Source of the DNA: Phaeotremella fagi | Lineage: Eukaryota; Basidiomycota; Tremellomycetes; Tremellales; Phaeotremellaceae | DNA: 64,000 nucleotides | NCBI GenBank assembly: GCA_001599715.1 | Contig: BCHU01000013.1 | Coordinates: 868,001 to 932,000 of the forward strand | Reading direction: 5' to 3' | Shown here: in pieces, positions 11,705 to 21,484 of the stretch | Layout of the letters: every line of letters starts with the position of its first letter | Numbering within the stretch: position 1 is the first letter of the stretch | Position numbers and translations under genes: made by a program | The notes under the pieces: generated by a model | The model's database searches: none | The model's input: the letters and a program-made list of their open reading frames with translations, nothing else | Told to the model about the DNA's origin: nothing

Positions 11705-12112
11705 GTTGAGTTGGTCAGATATATGTGTTCTGATAAAAACAAGGTGTGAATCTGAACTGAACTGAAGGAGTCGTCAACAACGCTAAAACGCTTAAAGTGG
11801 CAAATACCTCCAGTGGTGGTCATGTGGTGGATAAAACAATGCTTGCATATCAAAAATCTAGCTGCAGCAAATCCATATCTTATCAAGAAAGACGCTACAA
11901 AGCCAAAGCCAAGAATACGAGGTGAGTAAAAGGTCGGTTGAGAAGAAGAAGAAGAACAAGACAAAAACAAAAAAGTCAAAAAGTGTCCGTGCCAGCACAG
12001 AGTTTCTAAAAAAATGAGAACTCTATTTACCAGAACACCACTATAAACATAAACCAAAAAAATATATTAAATTTCTTATATGTAACAGAAACACCGATCA
12101 GAGAGCTATCAA
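11705..12112. other. Intergenic, MPO1 promoter and GH71 3' flank
   Basis: MPO1 and the GH71 gene are both on the minus strand, so this stretch holds the MPO1 promoter/leader and the 3' flank of the region above it. Open frames here are short and lack coding character. Confidence 0.45.
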
Positions 12113-14559
12113 TTAAGAGCTCGATCCGATGATGTAGTTAAAGTTGTATGTTGAGGGTGAATTGGTGTAAGAGAATGAAGAGGGTGAAGAGTATGAGGCA
12201 ACTGTTGCACCGTTTCTTGAGATTGAACCAGAGAAACCACCGGTGTTGGAAGAGATCTTTAGTTTGGTAAGACCAGCTGAAACTGCGAAAGTTTGAGATG
12301 AAGATCCAGAAGTCAAGGTGACTGAACCGGCTGCAGTCATTAAGACAACTGCGTAAAGGTTATCGTCGGTATCTTGCCATCTTGTTGGTTGACCTGTACC
12401 ATCGTTTGACGCAGTGGCGGTGTGGTAATGAGGTCTAGTCCAAAGTAAGATGTAATCTTTGGTGATAGCTGGGTATGAACCGGTTTTGAAAGCGGTGGCG
12501 TAGTATTTAGTAAGAACGTTGATGCTTTCGTGATCGAAACCGTCGACCCAAACTTCGGAACCGGCGGGGAGAGCACCAGCGATTGGACCGATGTATGATG
12601 ATTCTCCGTAATCGTTCCAAGTAAGAATTTCGGTCATCTTGACTGAACCTCTCATGGCGATGACTTGTTCCCATCTGGTGCAGTAGAGCCAGTCGTCACC
12701 TCTGTAAATCCAGTTCTTGTTCCAACCGTTAACTGGGAAATGGGTGAAGAAGAATGGTGAAATAGCTGGCATGTATTCTTTAGATCCAAGAGCGTTCATG
12801 TATTGAGTGTCTGAAGCAGTCGTCAAATCGTTACCATCCATTGGCCATCCGGAATTCCAGTTGAGTTCACCGTCCATCCAAGTGTTTGATGAGAAAGTTG
12901 AGACATCAGAGAACAACGATGGGACGAAGAAGATGTTAACACCGGAGTTGGTGAGGGCATCGACGAAAGAACCTTGCCATCCGTTTGATGAGCCAGTACC
13001 GAAAGTACAGTCTGAACCTGCAAAGGTTGAAACGAGGACTTTACCGTTGTGCATAGCTTGGTTGGAACTGGTTGCGAATTGTTTAACAAGGTTGACGAGG
13101 TTTTGAGCATCTGATGAAGATCCACAAGAGAGGGAGGTCATATCGAGAGAGAGGAAAAGTTTGAATCCAGTACCTGATGAAGCTGCAGCGGCGTAGGCAT
13201 CAGCGACACGGGCTGGTTGCCAAGAGTCACTACCCATGTTAAGGGCGAAACCGTCGATACCGTAAGAGTAAGCTTTGTTGATATCGCTTAACCAATCGCT
13301 TTGGCCGTATGGGTAAGTGTTACCAACCATGTGATGAGCCCAAACTTGATGACTGTCTGATGATGATGGAACTGAAACAGCATCGGCAGTGGCGGTAGAT
13401 CCAGCAGCAGAAGCAGATTTAGTAGCAGATACTGAAGTGGTTGAAGCGGTTGGGACAGCAATGTTGTTTCCTACAGCGAGTGATGAGGTTGCAGTGCTGG
13501 AAGCGGTGGTAGAGCATGAAGTTGAAGTTGCGGCTGAAACAAGTTCGTAAAGGTCAAGAGCCCAGTTACCACCACACATTTCAGTTGAGTCACCAGTACA
13601 CGCCATGTTACAAGCGTTATCTGAATAAGTGATAGTTGTTGGGACAGAGTTACCACAGTAACATTCTCCTCCGTATTCGACACCGGCGAAAGAGTAACCT
13701 TGGTCCTCACAGTAAGAAAGACAAGAATCAATGGTCATAGCAGATTGGCCTTGTTTGTAACTTCCAGAAAGAATTCTTGGGGTGGTGTCAACAGCACAAC
13801 CGAGGGAATACCATTCTGATGAATCAGTTAGGTCAGTGTGAATAGCTGCGGTAGAAGTGGAAGATGCGGCTGAGGATGAACCTGACGCTGTTTTGGAAGC
13901 GATTGACGAAGCAGCTGAGGAAGCTGATCCAGAGACGGCAACGGCAGCGACTGCTGAAGTTGTTGGACAAGCTGCTGCTGAAGTAGTAGTAGCGTTGTAG
14001 GTGTATAAAGACAACCACCAAGCAGCACCACATTCTGAACTAGCGTCACCAGCACATGGACTGCTACACGTCGCATCGGTAGTGAGGGAACCACCAGTTC
14101 CAACGTAACTGTTACCACAGTAACACTCATCAGCGTATTCCATACCGGCAATGGTGAAACCTGCTTTTTGACATTGTGTCAAACATAGAGTAGGTGTAAG
14201 GGAACCAGACGAGAAAGAAGTTCCTTGAAGAAGACGCTCGTCGTATGATTCAGCACCGCATCCAAGATATGTCCATCCAGCTGGAATACTGCTTGCACGT
14301 TTATCAGAAAGAGCAGGTGGTTTGCTCTGAAAAGTGAATCGTTAGCAATTTTTCTAGTCAGATTGTAAATCGAACCAAGACTCACCAAACCGTGAGAAGA
14401 ACCGTAATATCTCGCGAGTAAATTGTTGAATCCTCTTTTAGAATGAGATAACAAGTTGGCGATGGTTGGTGGAGCGTGTCTACCTGGCATGAGGGGTTTG
14501 GCATCGACCGCACTGGCGACTGCCAAGATGGTGACTATAGAATTGACGACTGGCGCCAT
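12113..14559 (-). CDS. Secreted WSC-domain GH71 alpha-1,3-glucanase
   Basis: Two exons, 14559-14386 and 14326-12113 (phase 0), give 795 residues. Residues 1-20 form a signal peptide (MAPVVNSIVTILAVASAVDA). Two cysteine-rich WSC modules follow, each with a W-x-x-L-G-C start, an E-C-Y-C-G-N core and a closing C-G-x-x-W. They are separated by Ser/Ala/Thr linkers likely to be O-glycosylated. The second half is the GH71 catalytic domain, starting V-W-A-H-H-M-V-G-N-T-Y and carrying D-G-F-A-L-N-M-G and the L-F-L-S-L-D-M strand. A C-terminal beta module follows. GH71 enzymes cut alpha-1,3-glucan, a major wall polymer in these fungi; WSC modules bind wall glycans. No GPI tail is visible, so it is probably secreted or wall-retained. 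Confidence 0.88.
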
Positions 14560-15398
14560 TGTAATTGCTCCAGATAGGGGGGAGTACGTGAATATAAAGC
14601 TTTAGGATTTAGTTGGTAATGAGAGTTATGCCGTCGAGGCTGTGATTGAGCACCTGGCTCGAAGTTTTATGGGTTAGAGGTTGAGGAGGAGTATAGAGAT
14701 GAAGATTAGAGATGGAAGTAGAGATGAAAGATGAAGATGAAAACGAAGATGAAGATGGTCAAGATAAATTACAGAATGGGAATTACACGCCGCTAAGAAG
14801 GAGCCTAACCCATGAACCACAACAAAGAACTTTCCCTCAAAGTTCGTCTCGTCTAATGACGCGACTGGCTTTTAAGAACGACCCGCCATCGGCTCACGCC
14901 CACCGAGTTAGGAAATCTGGCTTAACTTTGATTAACCTATTTACCAATTCCAAGCATCTCGTCTGAACAGTGTTCAATTTAATTTTCAACCTTCCACCGG
15001 AGTATGTCAAGATGGCGTTCCTTGATACCCCTGTTGATCGGTCCAGAGCTCACACAGGACGTGGTAGGTTTAAAAGATGGCACGCACATACTTTCCTGAT
15101 TTAAGGAATCTTGGTAATTCTTGGTTTTTCTCGAACGCGGTCGGTGTGGCGTTTTCGCAGCGCGTTTCTTGATTTCTTCTATTTTTTGTCTGTCAGTGTT
15201 ATTTCTGGATGTGATACATGTGTAATCGGTGAAAGGTGCTGCTGAAAGGTGTTAATTGTATCCTTTCAAATGAGGATGAAGCTAGTCCTTTCTTGTGGTG
15301 TATAATGGATATGGTCGTGGTGTGTCAGACAATGCAACAGTTTAAAGCGTCCAGTTCAATGGGTCCAGATGCATTGTTTAATCATTAAACACTGAGTC
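14560..15398. other. Divergent intergenic region
   Basis: This separates the GH71 gene and the Mid2-like gene, which point away from each other. It contains a purine-rich GA stretch (about 14690-14760) and a run around 15140-15180 with a short GC-rich core. No gene is supported; an 84-codon open frame at 14712 is low-complexity. Confidence 0.45.
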
Positions 15399-16361
15399 AT
15401 GAGCACCAATAATACAACCACCGCAACACCTTCGGCTTCAGCCACAAGCTGTACTTACAATGGATCCGTTTCGTAAGTGGATCCCAAAGTCAAACTGACA
15501 ACCAGAACTTATTTATCCTGCGAGAAAGCGAAGATATCAACCACAACTTTGGTAGCTGGAGGATTGGGAGTCACGGCTGGTATATTCATCTTAACATTCG
15601 GTTGTATATGGCTTTTACAGAGACGAAAACGTCAACGTCAACCCGGATCAAGATCGAAGAAAGATGTTGAGGAGGCTGACGAGGAGAGGGATGAGATAGA
15701 GGAGGAAGATTACGAGGATGAAGATGAAATGATGACATCAGATGAAGAAGTAGACCAAAAACAACTGGAGAAATCTCCTCCAAGCTTCCTTGTTGATGAG
15801 AAACGACGCCCATCTATCCAGAAGACCAAATACGATACGACAGAGAAAGCGACTCCAATGATTACACCAGAAATCTCAGCACCCGATTCACCAGTAGATA
15901 CAAGCCCGGTACGAAATCTATATCCATCCAACCCATCACCCAAACCTCGACATCTACAGAACACCCGTACGATCCTCCCACCTTCCAAATCAGTCCGTCC
16001 AAGTCGTTCTCGACCAATACAATCCAATGATCAAGATCAAGTCACCACACGACCAACTCCAGGTAGAGAACCTAGTGGATCAACTCAACCCCTCAACATC
16101 AGGAAATCAGGTACATCAACAATCTTCCCTTCCTATTACGGCTCTTCACATCCTTCACAGACTAAACCCAATATTGAACCTGAAAGTGTTCCCCCTCTTC
16201 CACCTTATTCGAGTCGACCTAGTCCCAACACAGCCGAGAGAGTTAAGCGACTTTCTGTGCACCCCGATGCTGATGGCACGATTGTTAATCCCAAAACTGG
16301 TAGAACTAATAGGAGAGAGAATCAGAGACGTCCCAGTGCCGAGCGTGGTGGTATGATATAG
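15399..16361 (+). CDS. Mid2-like single-pass membrane protein with acidic cytoplasmic tail
   Basis: Exons 15399-15472 and 15506-16361 give 309 residues. The short Ser/Thr/Asn-rich ectodomain is followed by one membrane helix (T-T-L-V-A-G-G-L-G-V-T-A-G-I-F-I-L-T-F-G) and a basic stop-transfer R-R-K-R-Q-R-Q. Next comes a strongly acidic Asp/Glu segment, then a long Pro/Ser-rich disordered tail. The layout resembles Mid2/Wsc-type wall sensors or related Ser/Thr-rich receptors, but no family motif is seen and there is no N-terminal signal peptide. The intron (15473-15505) would be only 33 nt; it restores the frame exactly and has a CTGAC branch point. The GTG at 15477 cannot be a normal start, which is why the exon at 15399 is preferred. 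Confidence 0.6.
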
Positions 16362-16549
16362 CTTAGTATACTTTTGTTTGAAGCAGTAATATATTTGTAG
16401 ACGTAGAGGTACTTGTACTGTATTCATTGATTTGATTGCCACTCAAGTGCCACATGGTTGCAATATTACATTGAGAGGAAATCTCTAATCAAAATTATCA
16501 AATCCTTTAACATCTCATTATAATAATCCTTGAGCATCCATTCTACTAC

Positions 16550-17653
16550 ATGATGACGACAGAGACCGCTTCACCTTCTCTCCAACTCATTGGGAGATCA
16601 ACAATAATAAAGCAAGGAGCTGAAGCAGTGAGAAACGTCATTGGAATCGTGTAATCAAGGCTGATTTCAATCTAGAAAGTCTACATTTTACCATCAATCC
16701 TACCTGAACCAGAGATCTACTGGCCTCCATCATCTTCATCCAAAACTCAACCTACTCCCATTCAACATCAACCCGAACCAATCGTTTTAAAACACCGATT
16801 TTCAAAACAATATCGTCATCCCAAACTTGACGCTGCGTTAACGAAAACTAGATTAGCGTTTGAAGCCCGTTCACTGGCTAGATGTACTAGAGCTGGCGTG
16901 GTTGTTCCTGGTGTTAGATGGGTTGATGAGATTACTGGTGTACTTGGGCTTGAGTTTGTTGAGGGGTGGAGCGTTAGAGAAATTCTTGGCGGTGGTGCTG
17001 AGGGGGAGATTGAAATTCAAGATGATGAGGAGGAAGAGAGGGATGGTGGGGAGGTTGTCGAAGAGTTCCAGGATGATAAAGAGGTCATACCTAGTGAAGG
17101 AATGCAAGCTCTTGTTGAAATTGGTGTTACTTCTGGTAAATCATCATGAAAATTTACACTAACGACAGAACATCTTATGTCAAGTGTTGGGAGTGCATTG
17201 GCCCGTCTACACTCTACAGCAATCATACACGGAGACTTGACAACATCGAACATGATGGTCAGACTGACACCGAACGGTCAAGAACCGTATGAAATCGTAT
17301 GTCGACATATACTAATAGCATGTACTGATGAAACAGGTTCTGATCGATTTTGGGTTATCTTCCACGGCAACGCTACCGGAAAATTACGCTGTCGATCTCT
17401 ATGTGTTAGAGAGAGCTTTCGCATCCACTCATCCGGCGTCCGAGAGTCTTTACGCAGGAGTGAGTTCTATCCTGTAGATTTTCGACGGTTCATTGATTGA
17501 AGATTAGGTGTTGGACGCGTATGCAGCAGGTCTTGGGGAAAAGAAATGGAAACCAATAGAGTTGAAACTCAAGGAAGGTAAGCATCCAAACGAGTTCATC
17601 TCACTGATCGATTAGTGCGTCTGCGTGGACGTAAACGTGACATGAATGGATGA
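16550..17653 (+). CDS. BUD32: Bud32/PRPK kinase of the KEOPS complex
   Basis: Six exons (16550-16627, 16676-17135, 17169-17296, 17337-17459, 17508-17577, 17616-17653) give 298 residues. Family marks: the I-K-Q-G-A-E-A start (degenerate P-loop) and [14 protein letters not shown]. Then come E-A-R-S-L-A-R, the catalytic [11 protein letters not shown], the metal-binding I-D-F-G-L-S-S, and a basic C-terminal tail [10 protein letters not shown]. Bud32 is the small kinase/ATPase of KEOPS, needed for the t6A modification of tRNAs. An acidic insert of about 30 residues sits between the [12 protein letters not shown] region and the catalytic loop. The stop is 3 nt before the next ORF's ATG. Confidence 0.93.
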
Positions 17654-17656
17654 AAT

Positions 17657-18421
17657 ATGTACTACCATTGGGATGCATTTCATTTCAAGCTGAAGACAAA
17701 GGATATTTTTGAGGACGGCAACAGGAAGGCGCTAAAAGCGTTACCCTACGTTGAGGAGAAACTGATTTCTATTTCTGATAAACAACAATTCTTCAGCGCA
17801 CCACTTCCTTCACATCGAATCATGCCAATATTGGAGCACTCATCCGACATTTGGAGTCAAACTACAGTGATCACCAGGGGGAACGGTACAAAAACTTTAT
17901 GTGGAGAGTACGATCAAATGTGTAATGTTTTTCCAGAGATAGAATCTTTTTACGGTGAATCACCATATCCAATTCCAAGTAGACCTATCAATTTCGACGA
18001 ACCCCTCTTCGCAGTTTACGCTGCCGACGAATCAGATCCTCATATTCTTGCAGCCATGATCTGCGTTCGAGGGAAAATGGCACCTAGTCAACAGAAGACT
18101 TTTGAACTTTGGTTGGGTTACAGCTACGGTACAGAAGGTATAGGATTAGCTAAAAAATCAGTAGTCACGTGTAGATCGTCTCGAGAAAGCTATCAACGGG
18201 TCCCATCAGTGCTCAAGAGACATTACAGAAACCTTGTTAGTAAAGTGGAGGAAACGATGGTTTGGATTGGGGAAAGTAAAATTACCTCCGAACAGCAGGA
18301 ATCGGCTGTCACTGCGCTGAAAAAGTGGACTGATGATAGGTCTATTGATCAACTGTCATCTCATATGATAGACTATATGAGGTCACGAAAATTGGTGGTT
18401 TCGAAAGCAGAGGAAATTTAG
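17657..18421 (+). CDS. Unrecognised protein, copy 1 of a local tandem family
   Basis: A single open frame of 254 residues begins with an ATG 3 nt after the BUD32 stop, so it either has its start further in or its transcript overlaps BUD32. I recognise no domain. Its second half aligns loosely with the gene at 18994. Shared landmarks include P-x-F/L-F-A-x-x, a hydrophobic strand (ILAAMICV against IISGVVQT), E-L-W-L against E-I-L-I-W, E-S-Y-Q against E-A-F-Q, and a final helix with Y-M or Y-L near an R/S turn. It has no signal peptide or membrane helix and is probably cytosolic. Confidence 0.55.
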   Translation: MYYHWDAFHFKLKTKDIFEDGNRKALKALPYVEEKLISISDKQQFFSAPLPSHRIMPILEHSSDIWSQTTVITRGNGTKTLCGEYDQMCNVFPEIESFYGESPYPIPSRPINFDEPLFAVYAADESDPHILAAMICVRGKMAPSQQKTFELWLGYSYGTEGIGLAKKSVVTCRSSRESYQRVPSVLKRHYRNLVSKVEETMVWIGESKITSEQQESAVTALKKWTDDRSIDQLSSHMIDYMRSRKLVVSKAEEI

Positions 18422-18993
18422 TGAAAGGTTCAATGGTCTCACTGGTCATGCAAATAATGAATCACACTCCGCTTTCTTTGTTCATATGTCTTGTACAGTA
18501 AAGTAAACTAGTGCAGTATGTCGTCGTACCTAAAAGGAATTGATTTTTGTCTAGCATCATCCGAGCGAGAGCATATATTAGATCCAGGTCTTAACCTCGT
18601 TGACGTTAACTTCTGCCGCCAAAACACGAGGGTTTCTTTATCACAATTGCGGAAGGGAACTCAAAAACAAGGAAAAAAGCTGGGGATGAAAGGTTGTTCT
18701 TAGTGTAAGTCATGATATGCTTGCTGTAGCTGTTCAGGAAAAAGCCGATGAAATTGGCGTTTTAACAACAACCATGAAAGGTCCTCGGTGTGTGTAAACG
18801 GAGGCGCTTGACCTCGAACCCTGATAACAGCTGAATCTTTTCGGGATTTGAATAGAAAGGACTAAGACTGTAATAGAAGCTGTGTATACTTCTCCGCAAG
18901 GTGAATGGACTTTTATGGAAGGCGACATTTTAATCGTCTTGACTAGGACAGGGACTTTGAAATTGACATGTTATTCGAACAACCACAGCAAGT
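18422..18993. other. Spacer between tandem copies, with one SH3-like fragment
   Basis: No full gene is seen between the two family members. Short open pieces occur near 18700-18790 and at 18852-19004; the latter is listed separately. Confidence 0.4.
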
Positions 18994-19004
18994 ATGACCA
19001 GTAA
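18852..19004 (+). other. Open frame resembling an SH3-domain fragment
   Basis: A 50-codon frame, open from a TGA at 18849 and ending at 19004, reads E-A-V-Y-T-S-P-Q-G-E-W-T-F-M-E-G-D-I-L-I-V-L. This follows the SH3 pattern (A-x-Y-x-Y ... E-L-x-F-x-x-G-D-x-I-x-V-L). It has no ATG of its own, and its end overlaps the first 11 nt of the next gene. Possible upstream exon sequence (about 18715-18790, with a plausible intron up to 18831) does not join cleanly. It may be a remnant of an SH3 gene or an unresolved exon. Confidence 0.25.
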
Positions 19005-19617
19005 ATCCACTCCAATCCTTCTCAAAACCGATTCCGTCGATACCTCCATCCCAAGCACTGCAACTGATGTCGCCAGTCAAATTATCTCATTTCAGAATGA
19101 TCATAAATTATGGTCGAATGATTTAGAGTTGTTACAGAGTAGGACAACTCTCACTCCAGGTCAGCAAGAATCTATTTGGTGCCGATTGTCAGACGAGAAC
19201 TACACTTTTGGTGCTAGCTTTGTGGTTGACGTGCGATATCCCATGATCATCAGCGGTGTCGTACAAACCTCTCCTAGGGATAGAACAGGATCCAGTGAAA
19301 TTCTCATATGGGCTGATTATGAAATCGATGATGATAAAGGAGGATATTTTTGTGAAAGGGTATGGATCGATGACTCTGAAGCTTTCCAAATTCCTGAACA
19401 GTGCCGTAATATTGGATGGCCTGAACTCTGGAGATGGTCGGCAGAATGCTCAACCGAGGAGATAGAAGCTGGGAAGAGAGAAATCCAGAGGTTTTTCAAA
19501 GGGGCTAGAGCACCTATTGCCAGTCAATTTGCTACATATTTAAGTGAAATCGGGGTCACAAGGTTAGAACCGGATGGGACGAATAGTTGGCGTTGGCATA
19601 GAGCACTGTACGGGTGA
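18994..19617 (+). CDS. Unrecognised protein, copy 2 of a local tandem family
   Basis: An intronless open frame of 207 residues from ATG to TGA. It begins with a Ser/Thr/Asp-rich segment. A region rich in aromatic and beta-type residues follows (I-L-I-W-A-D-Y-E, C-E-R-V-W-I-D-D, W-P-E-L-W-R-W), then a C-terminal helix with F-A-T-Y-L-S-E-I-G. No known domain is recognised. It is the best-preserved of three related segments, with copy 1 at 17657 and a broken copy at 19754. Lack of introns is unusual for this genome and would fit a recently duplicated or rapidly evolving gene. Confidence 0.6.
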   Translation: MTSKSTPILLKTDSVDTSIPSTATDVASQIISFQNDHKLWSNDLELLQSRTTLTPGQQESIWCRLSDENYTFGASFVVDVRYPMIISGVVQTSPRDRTGSSEILIWADYEIDDDKGGYFCERVWIDDSEAFQIPEQCRNIGWPELWRWSAECSTEEIEAGKREIQRFFKGARAPIASQFATYLSEIGVTRLEPDGTNSWRWHRALYG

Positions 19618-19753
19618 CTGGCTTCCGTAGTCTTTGATATACTGTATATGGTGTGCAATAAGCATAGACCTCTTCATTTGATCGCACCAGGTTGACAGTG
19701 AGAAGGGTGGCTGGTACTGCGGGTAAGGTATTCTAAGTGCGAATTTAAATGAT

Positions 19754-20039
19754 GCAGAAGCTTCTCAGCTATTTCAAGCCTACAATCGTGTTGGAGACCC
19801 AAAGCCATGGAAGTGGGAATCCTCTTCCGGGATGAGGAAGCTCGCAAAATGTCATTACTTCGTCAGGAAGGGTGTCGCTTGAGTAGTAGTTTGTACGTTA
19901 CTTGACTCATATTGGGGCTGATGTGATGAAACGATTAGCTGAGGCGGCGTTGGAAAACCAACAAAAGGAAGGCGACCCTCCTTGGAAGTCGAGGACTGTG
20001 CAATACTACCAAAGGCAGCGGGACAAACTTCATTGGTGA
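19754..20039 (+). pseudogene. Decayed partial copy 3 of the tandem family
   Basis: Reading from 19754 gives A-E-A-S-Q-L-F-Q-A-Y-N-R-V-G-D-P-K-P-W-K-W-E. This lines up residue for residue with S-E-A-F-Q-I-P-E-Q-C-R-N-I-G-W-P-E-L-W-R-W-S of the gene at 18994. The frame closes at a TGA (19880-19882). Homology resumes one base out of frame at 19890 with F-V-R-Y-L-T-H-I-G, against F-A-T-Y-L-S-E-I-G, and runs to a TGA at 20037-20039. No intron of plausible length joins the two parts: the only GT..AG between them is 18 nt and gives the wrong phase. The copy lacks the N-terminal half. It is best read as a relic duplicate. Confidence 0.6.
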
Positions 20040-20063
20040 TAAATCAATTTCCCAAAAGCAGAC

Positions 20064-20393
20064 ATGGGAATTCAAGATATCCCTGACGAACAACCTCCAC
20101 CACCTACATATCCTTGCCCGTCCCCTCCTCCTTCTCCCCCATGCGAACCTTGTCCTTCCCCTCCTCCTTCTCCCCCTTGTGAACCTTGTCCTTCTCCCCC
20201 ACCGTCTCCCCCTTCTCACCCTTGTCCTTCTCCACCTTCATCGCCTTCAAATTACCCTTCTCTTATTCTTTCCTTTCTCTCCTTGAACGAGATCGAACAT
20301 TCGAAAGAATGTGGTAATTCAAGTATTGCGAAGAGTCGTCAAGGGGAATTCTTAATGGCACTGTCGGAATTCACTCGTCATGAATTGCAGTAA
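20064..20393 (+). CDS. Proline-rich repeat ORF
   Basis: A 109-codon frame with ATG and TAA encodes a Pro/Ser/Cys-rich array followed by about 45 ordinary residues ending F-T-R-H-E-L-Q. The array is four units of a 12-residue repeat of the type P-C-P-S-P-P-P-S-P-P-C-E. It begins 25 nt after the stop of the decayed copy. It could be a genuine short gene, or a tail exon once belonging to the family. The C-rich DNA favours Pro/Ser codons in this frame by chance, so coding status is unsure. Confidence 0.35.
   Translation: MGIQDIPDEQPPPPTYPCPSPPPSPPCEPCPSPPPSPPCEPCPSPPPSPPSHPCPSPPSSPSNYPSLILSFLSLNEIEHSKECGNSSIAKSRQGEFLMALSEFTRHELQ
20112..20255 (+). repeat. Tandem repeat, 36-nt period, about 4 units
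   Basis: Units start at 20112, 20148, 20184 and 20220 and share the CCTTG(C/T)CC start and pyrimidine-rich body. The first two differ at only a few positions; the last is most diverged. Confidence 0.8.
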
Positions 20394-20820
20394 AGTTTAG
20401 AGTTTTGGCAGGAATTTGAGCGTGTGCTGTAGTCAGGGGTCTTTTTATCTTAAGATTTGGAATCAGTTTTGCGTTGGATGTATTATGATCTTCGTTTGAG
20501 TATTTTAGTTTCTGTTGGCTGACAGTTTGTTGGCTGACAGACATACTGAACTTGCTGGCTATCCTCGCACTGCACCAGTTGCGACTCGCACTTTAACGAT
20601 AAAGCGGGTCGCGAAATCATTTGACAAATAACGTTCGTTCCGAATCTCCTTTCACGCTGCATAATACTACGTGATGACTATCTGGGACATGTTTAGTTCT
20701 CTCTCATCAGCGAGTGACAACTTGGATTCCGAGAAATCTTGAATTACAGTGTACCGCCCACTGCCACTTTCACTTTTAAAAGATGTCAGAAAGCTCAAGT
20801 CCAGAATGGTAAAGCGCACC
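20394..20820. other. Intergenic, no gene seen
   Basis: A short tandem duplication of about 16 nt (TTGGCTGACAG twice, 20515-20540) is the only structure noticed. The neighbouring genes converge here. Confidence 0.45.
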
Positions 20821-21150
20821 TTAAGCGATGACAAACCAAACAGCGACCAACCAAAGCAAAATCAACCTGTAAATACTCAGGCTCACTTTGGTCCCCATAC
20901 TTGTCGTTGATGTCCCATTACAACCGAAGCCCAAATAAGTCAAATTGTTGTTCACAATTCTAGCGCCACCTGCACAACCTAAAAACCTGTTTGACATTAC
21001 GGTGTAAGTGGATCTTTCATTCGGTGAACAGAAAGTTGTGGTTTGGTTGTAAGTTCCCAATGATACTACACAGCATAGCGAAGCGACATCGGTGAAATTC
21101 GCTCCGCAGGTGTTGAGGGGAACTGAATAGCCTGTACCGTAGTAAGTCAT
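20821..21150 (-). CDS. Small Cys-rich protein with C-terminal membrane helix
   Basis: A 109-residue frame from ATG (21150) to TAA (20821-20823). The body has seven Cys, several N-x-[ST] sites and many Thr/Tyr/Gly. The last ~20 residues (L-S-I-Y-R-L-I-L-L-W-L-V-A-V-W-F-V-I-A) are hydrophobic, like a GPI-addition tail or a tail anchor. No N-terminal signal peptide is visible, so an upstream exon supplying one may be missing from this model. I do not recognise a family. It lies next to another small secreted-type gene on the same strand. Confidence 0.45.
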   Translation of the reverse strand: MTYYGTGYSVPLNTCGANFTDVASLCCVVSLGTYNQTTTFCSPNERSTYTVMSNRFLGCAGGARIVNNNLTYLGFGCNGTSTTSMGTKVSLSIYRLILLWLVAVWFVIA

Positions 21151-21484
21151 CTCGGTGTTTTTCAGAAGGTTGTTGAAGTTGGTAATTCGAGATCAACATC
21201 TTTTACGAGGCCTTGCTTTGATATAGTGTACAAATATGGACTAAATTGATGACGCATAGAAGCACCGCACCTATATGCCGAGATAAGGGTTGATGTTGCC
21301 AAGAGGTCGCGGCATTTTGACTAGTGTGCACACAATTCCTTGGCTCGAGGAATGGTGAAATTGCCGATGAGTAACAAGCATATCATCAAAATATTGTCAT
21401 GAGATTCTACAAGGACTTGTAACCCAAAATAGAGCAAACCATCTATAAACCATTCAGCGTTTCCCACTTCCTTTCCACTCTGTT
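21151..21484. other. Intergenic
   Basis: Promoter or leader of the small Cys-rich gene. A missing first exon encoding a signal peptide would have to lie here, but no clear candidate was found. Confidence 0.4.

Noticed and set aside
12807..13106. Plus-strand frame inside the GH71 gene
   Set aside because: Shadow of the well-supported GH71 coding strand.
18805..18830. tRNA B-box-like GGTTCGAG on the minus strand
   Set aside because: No matching A-box, acceptor stem or cloverleaf could be drawn around it.
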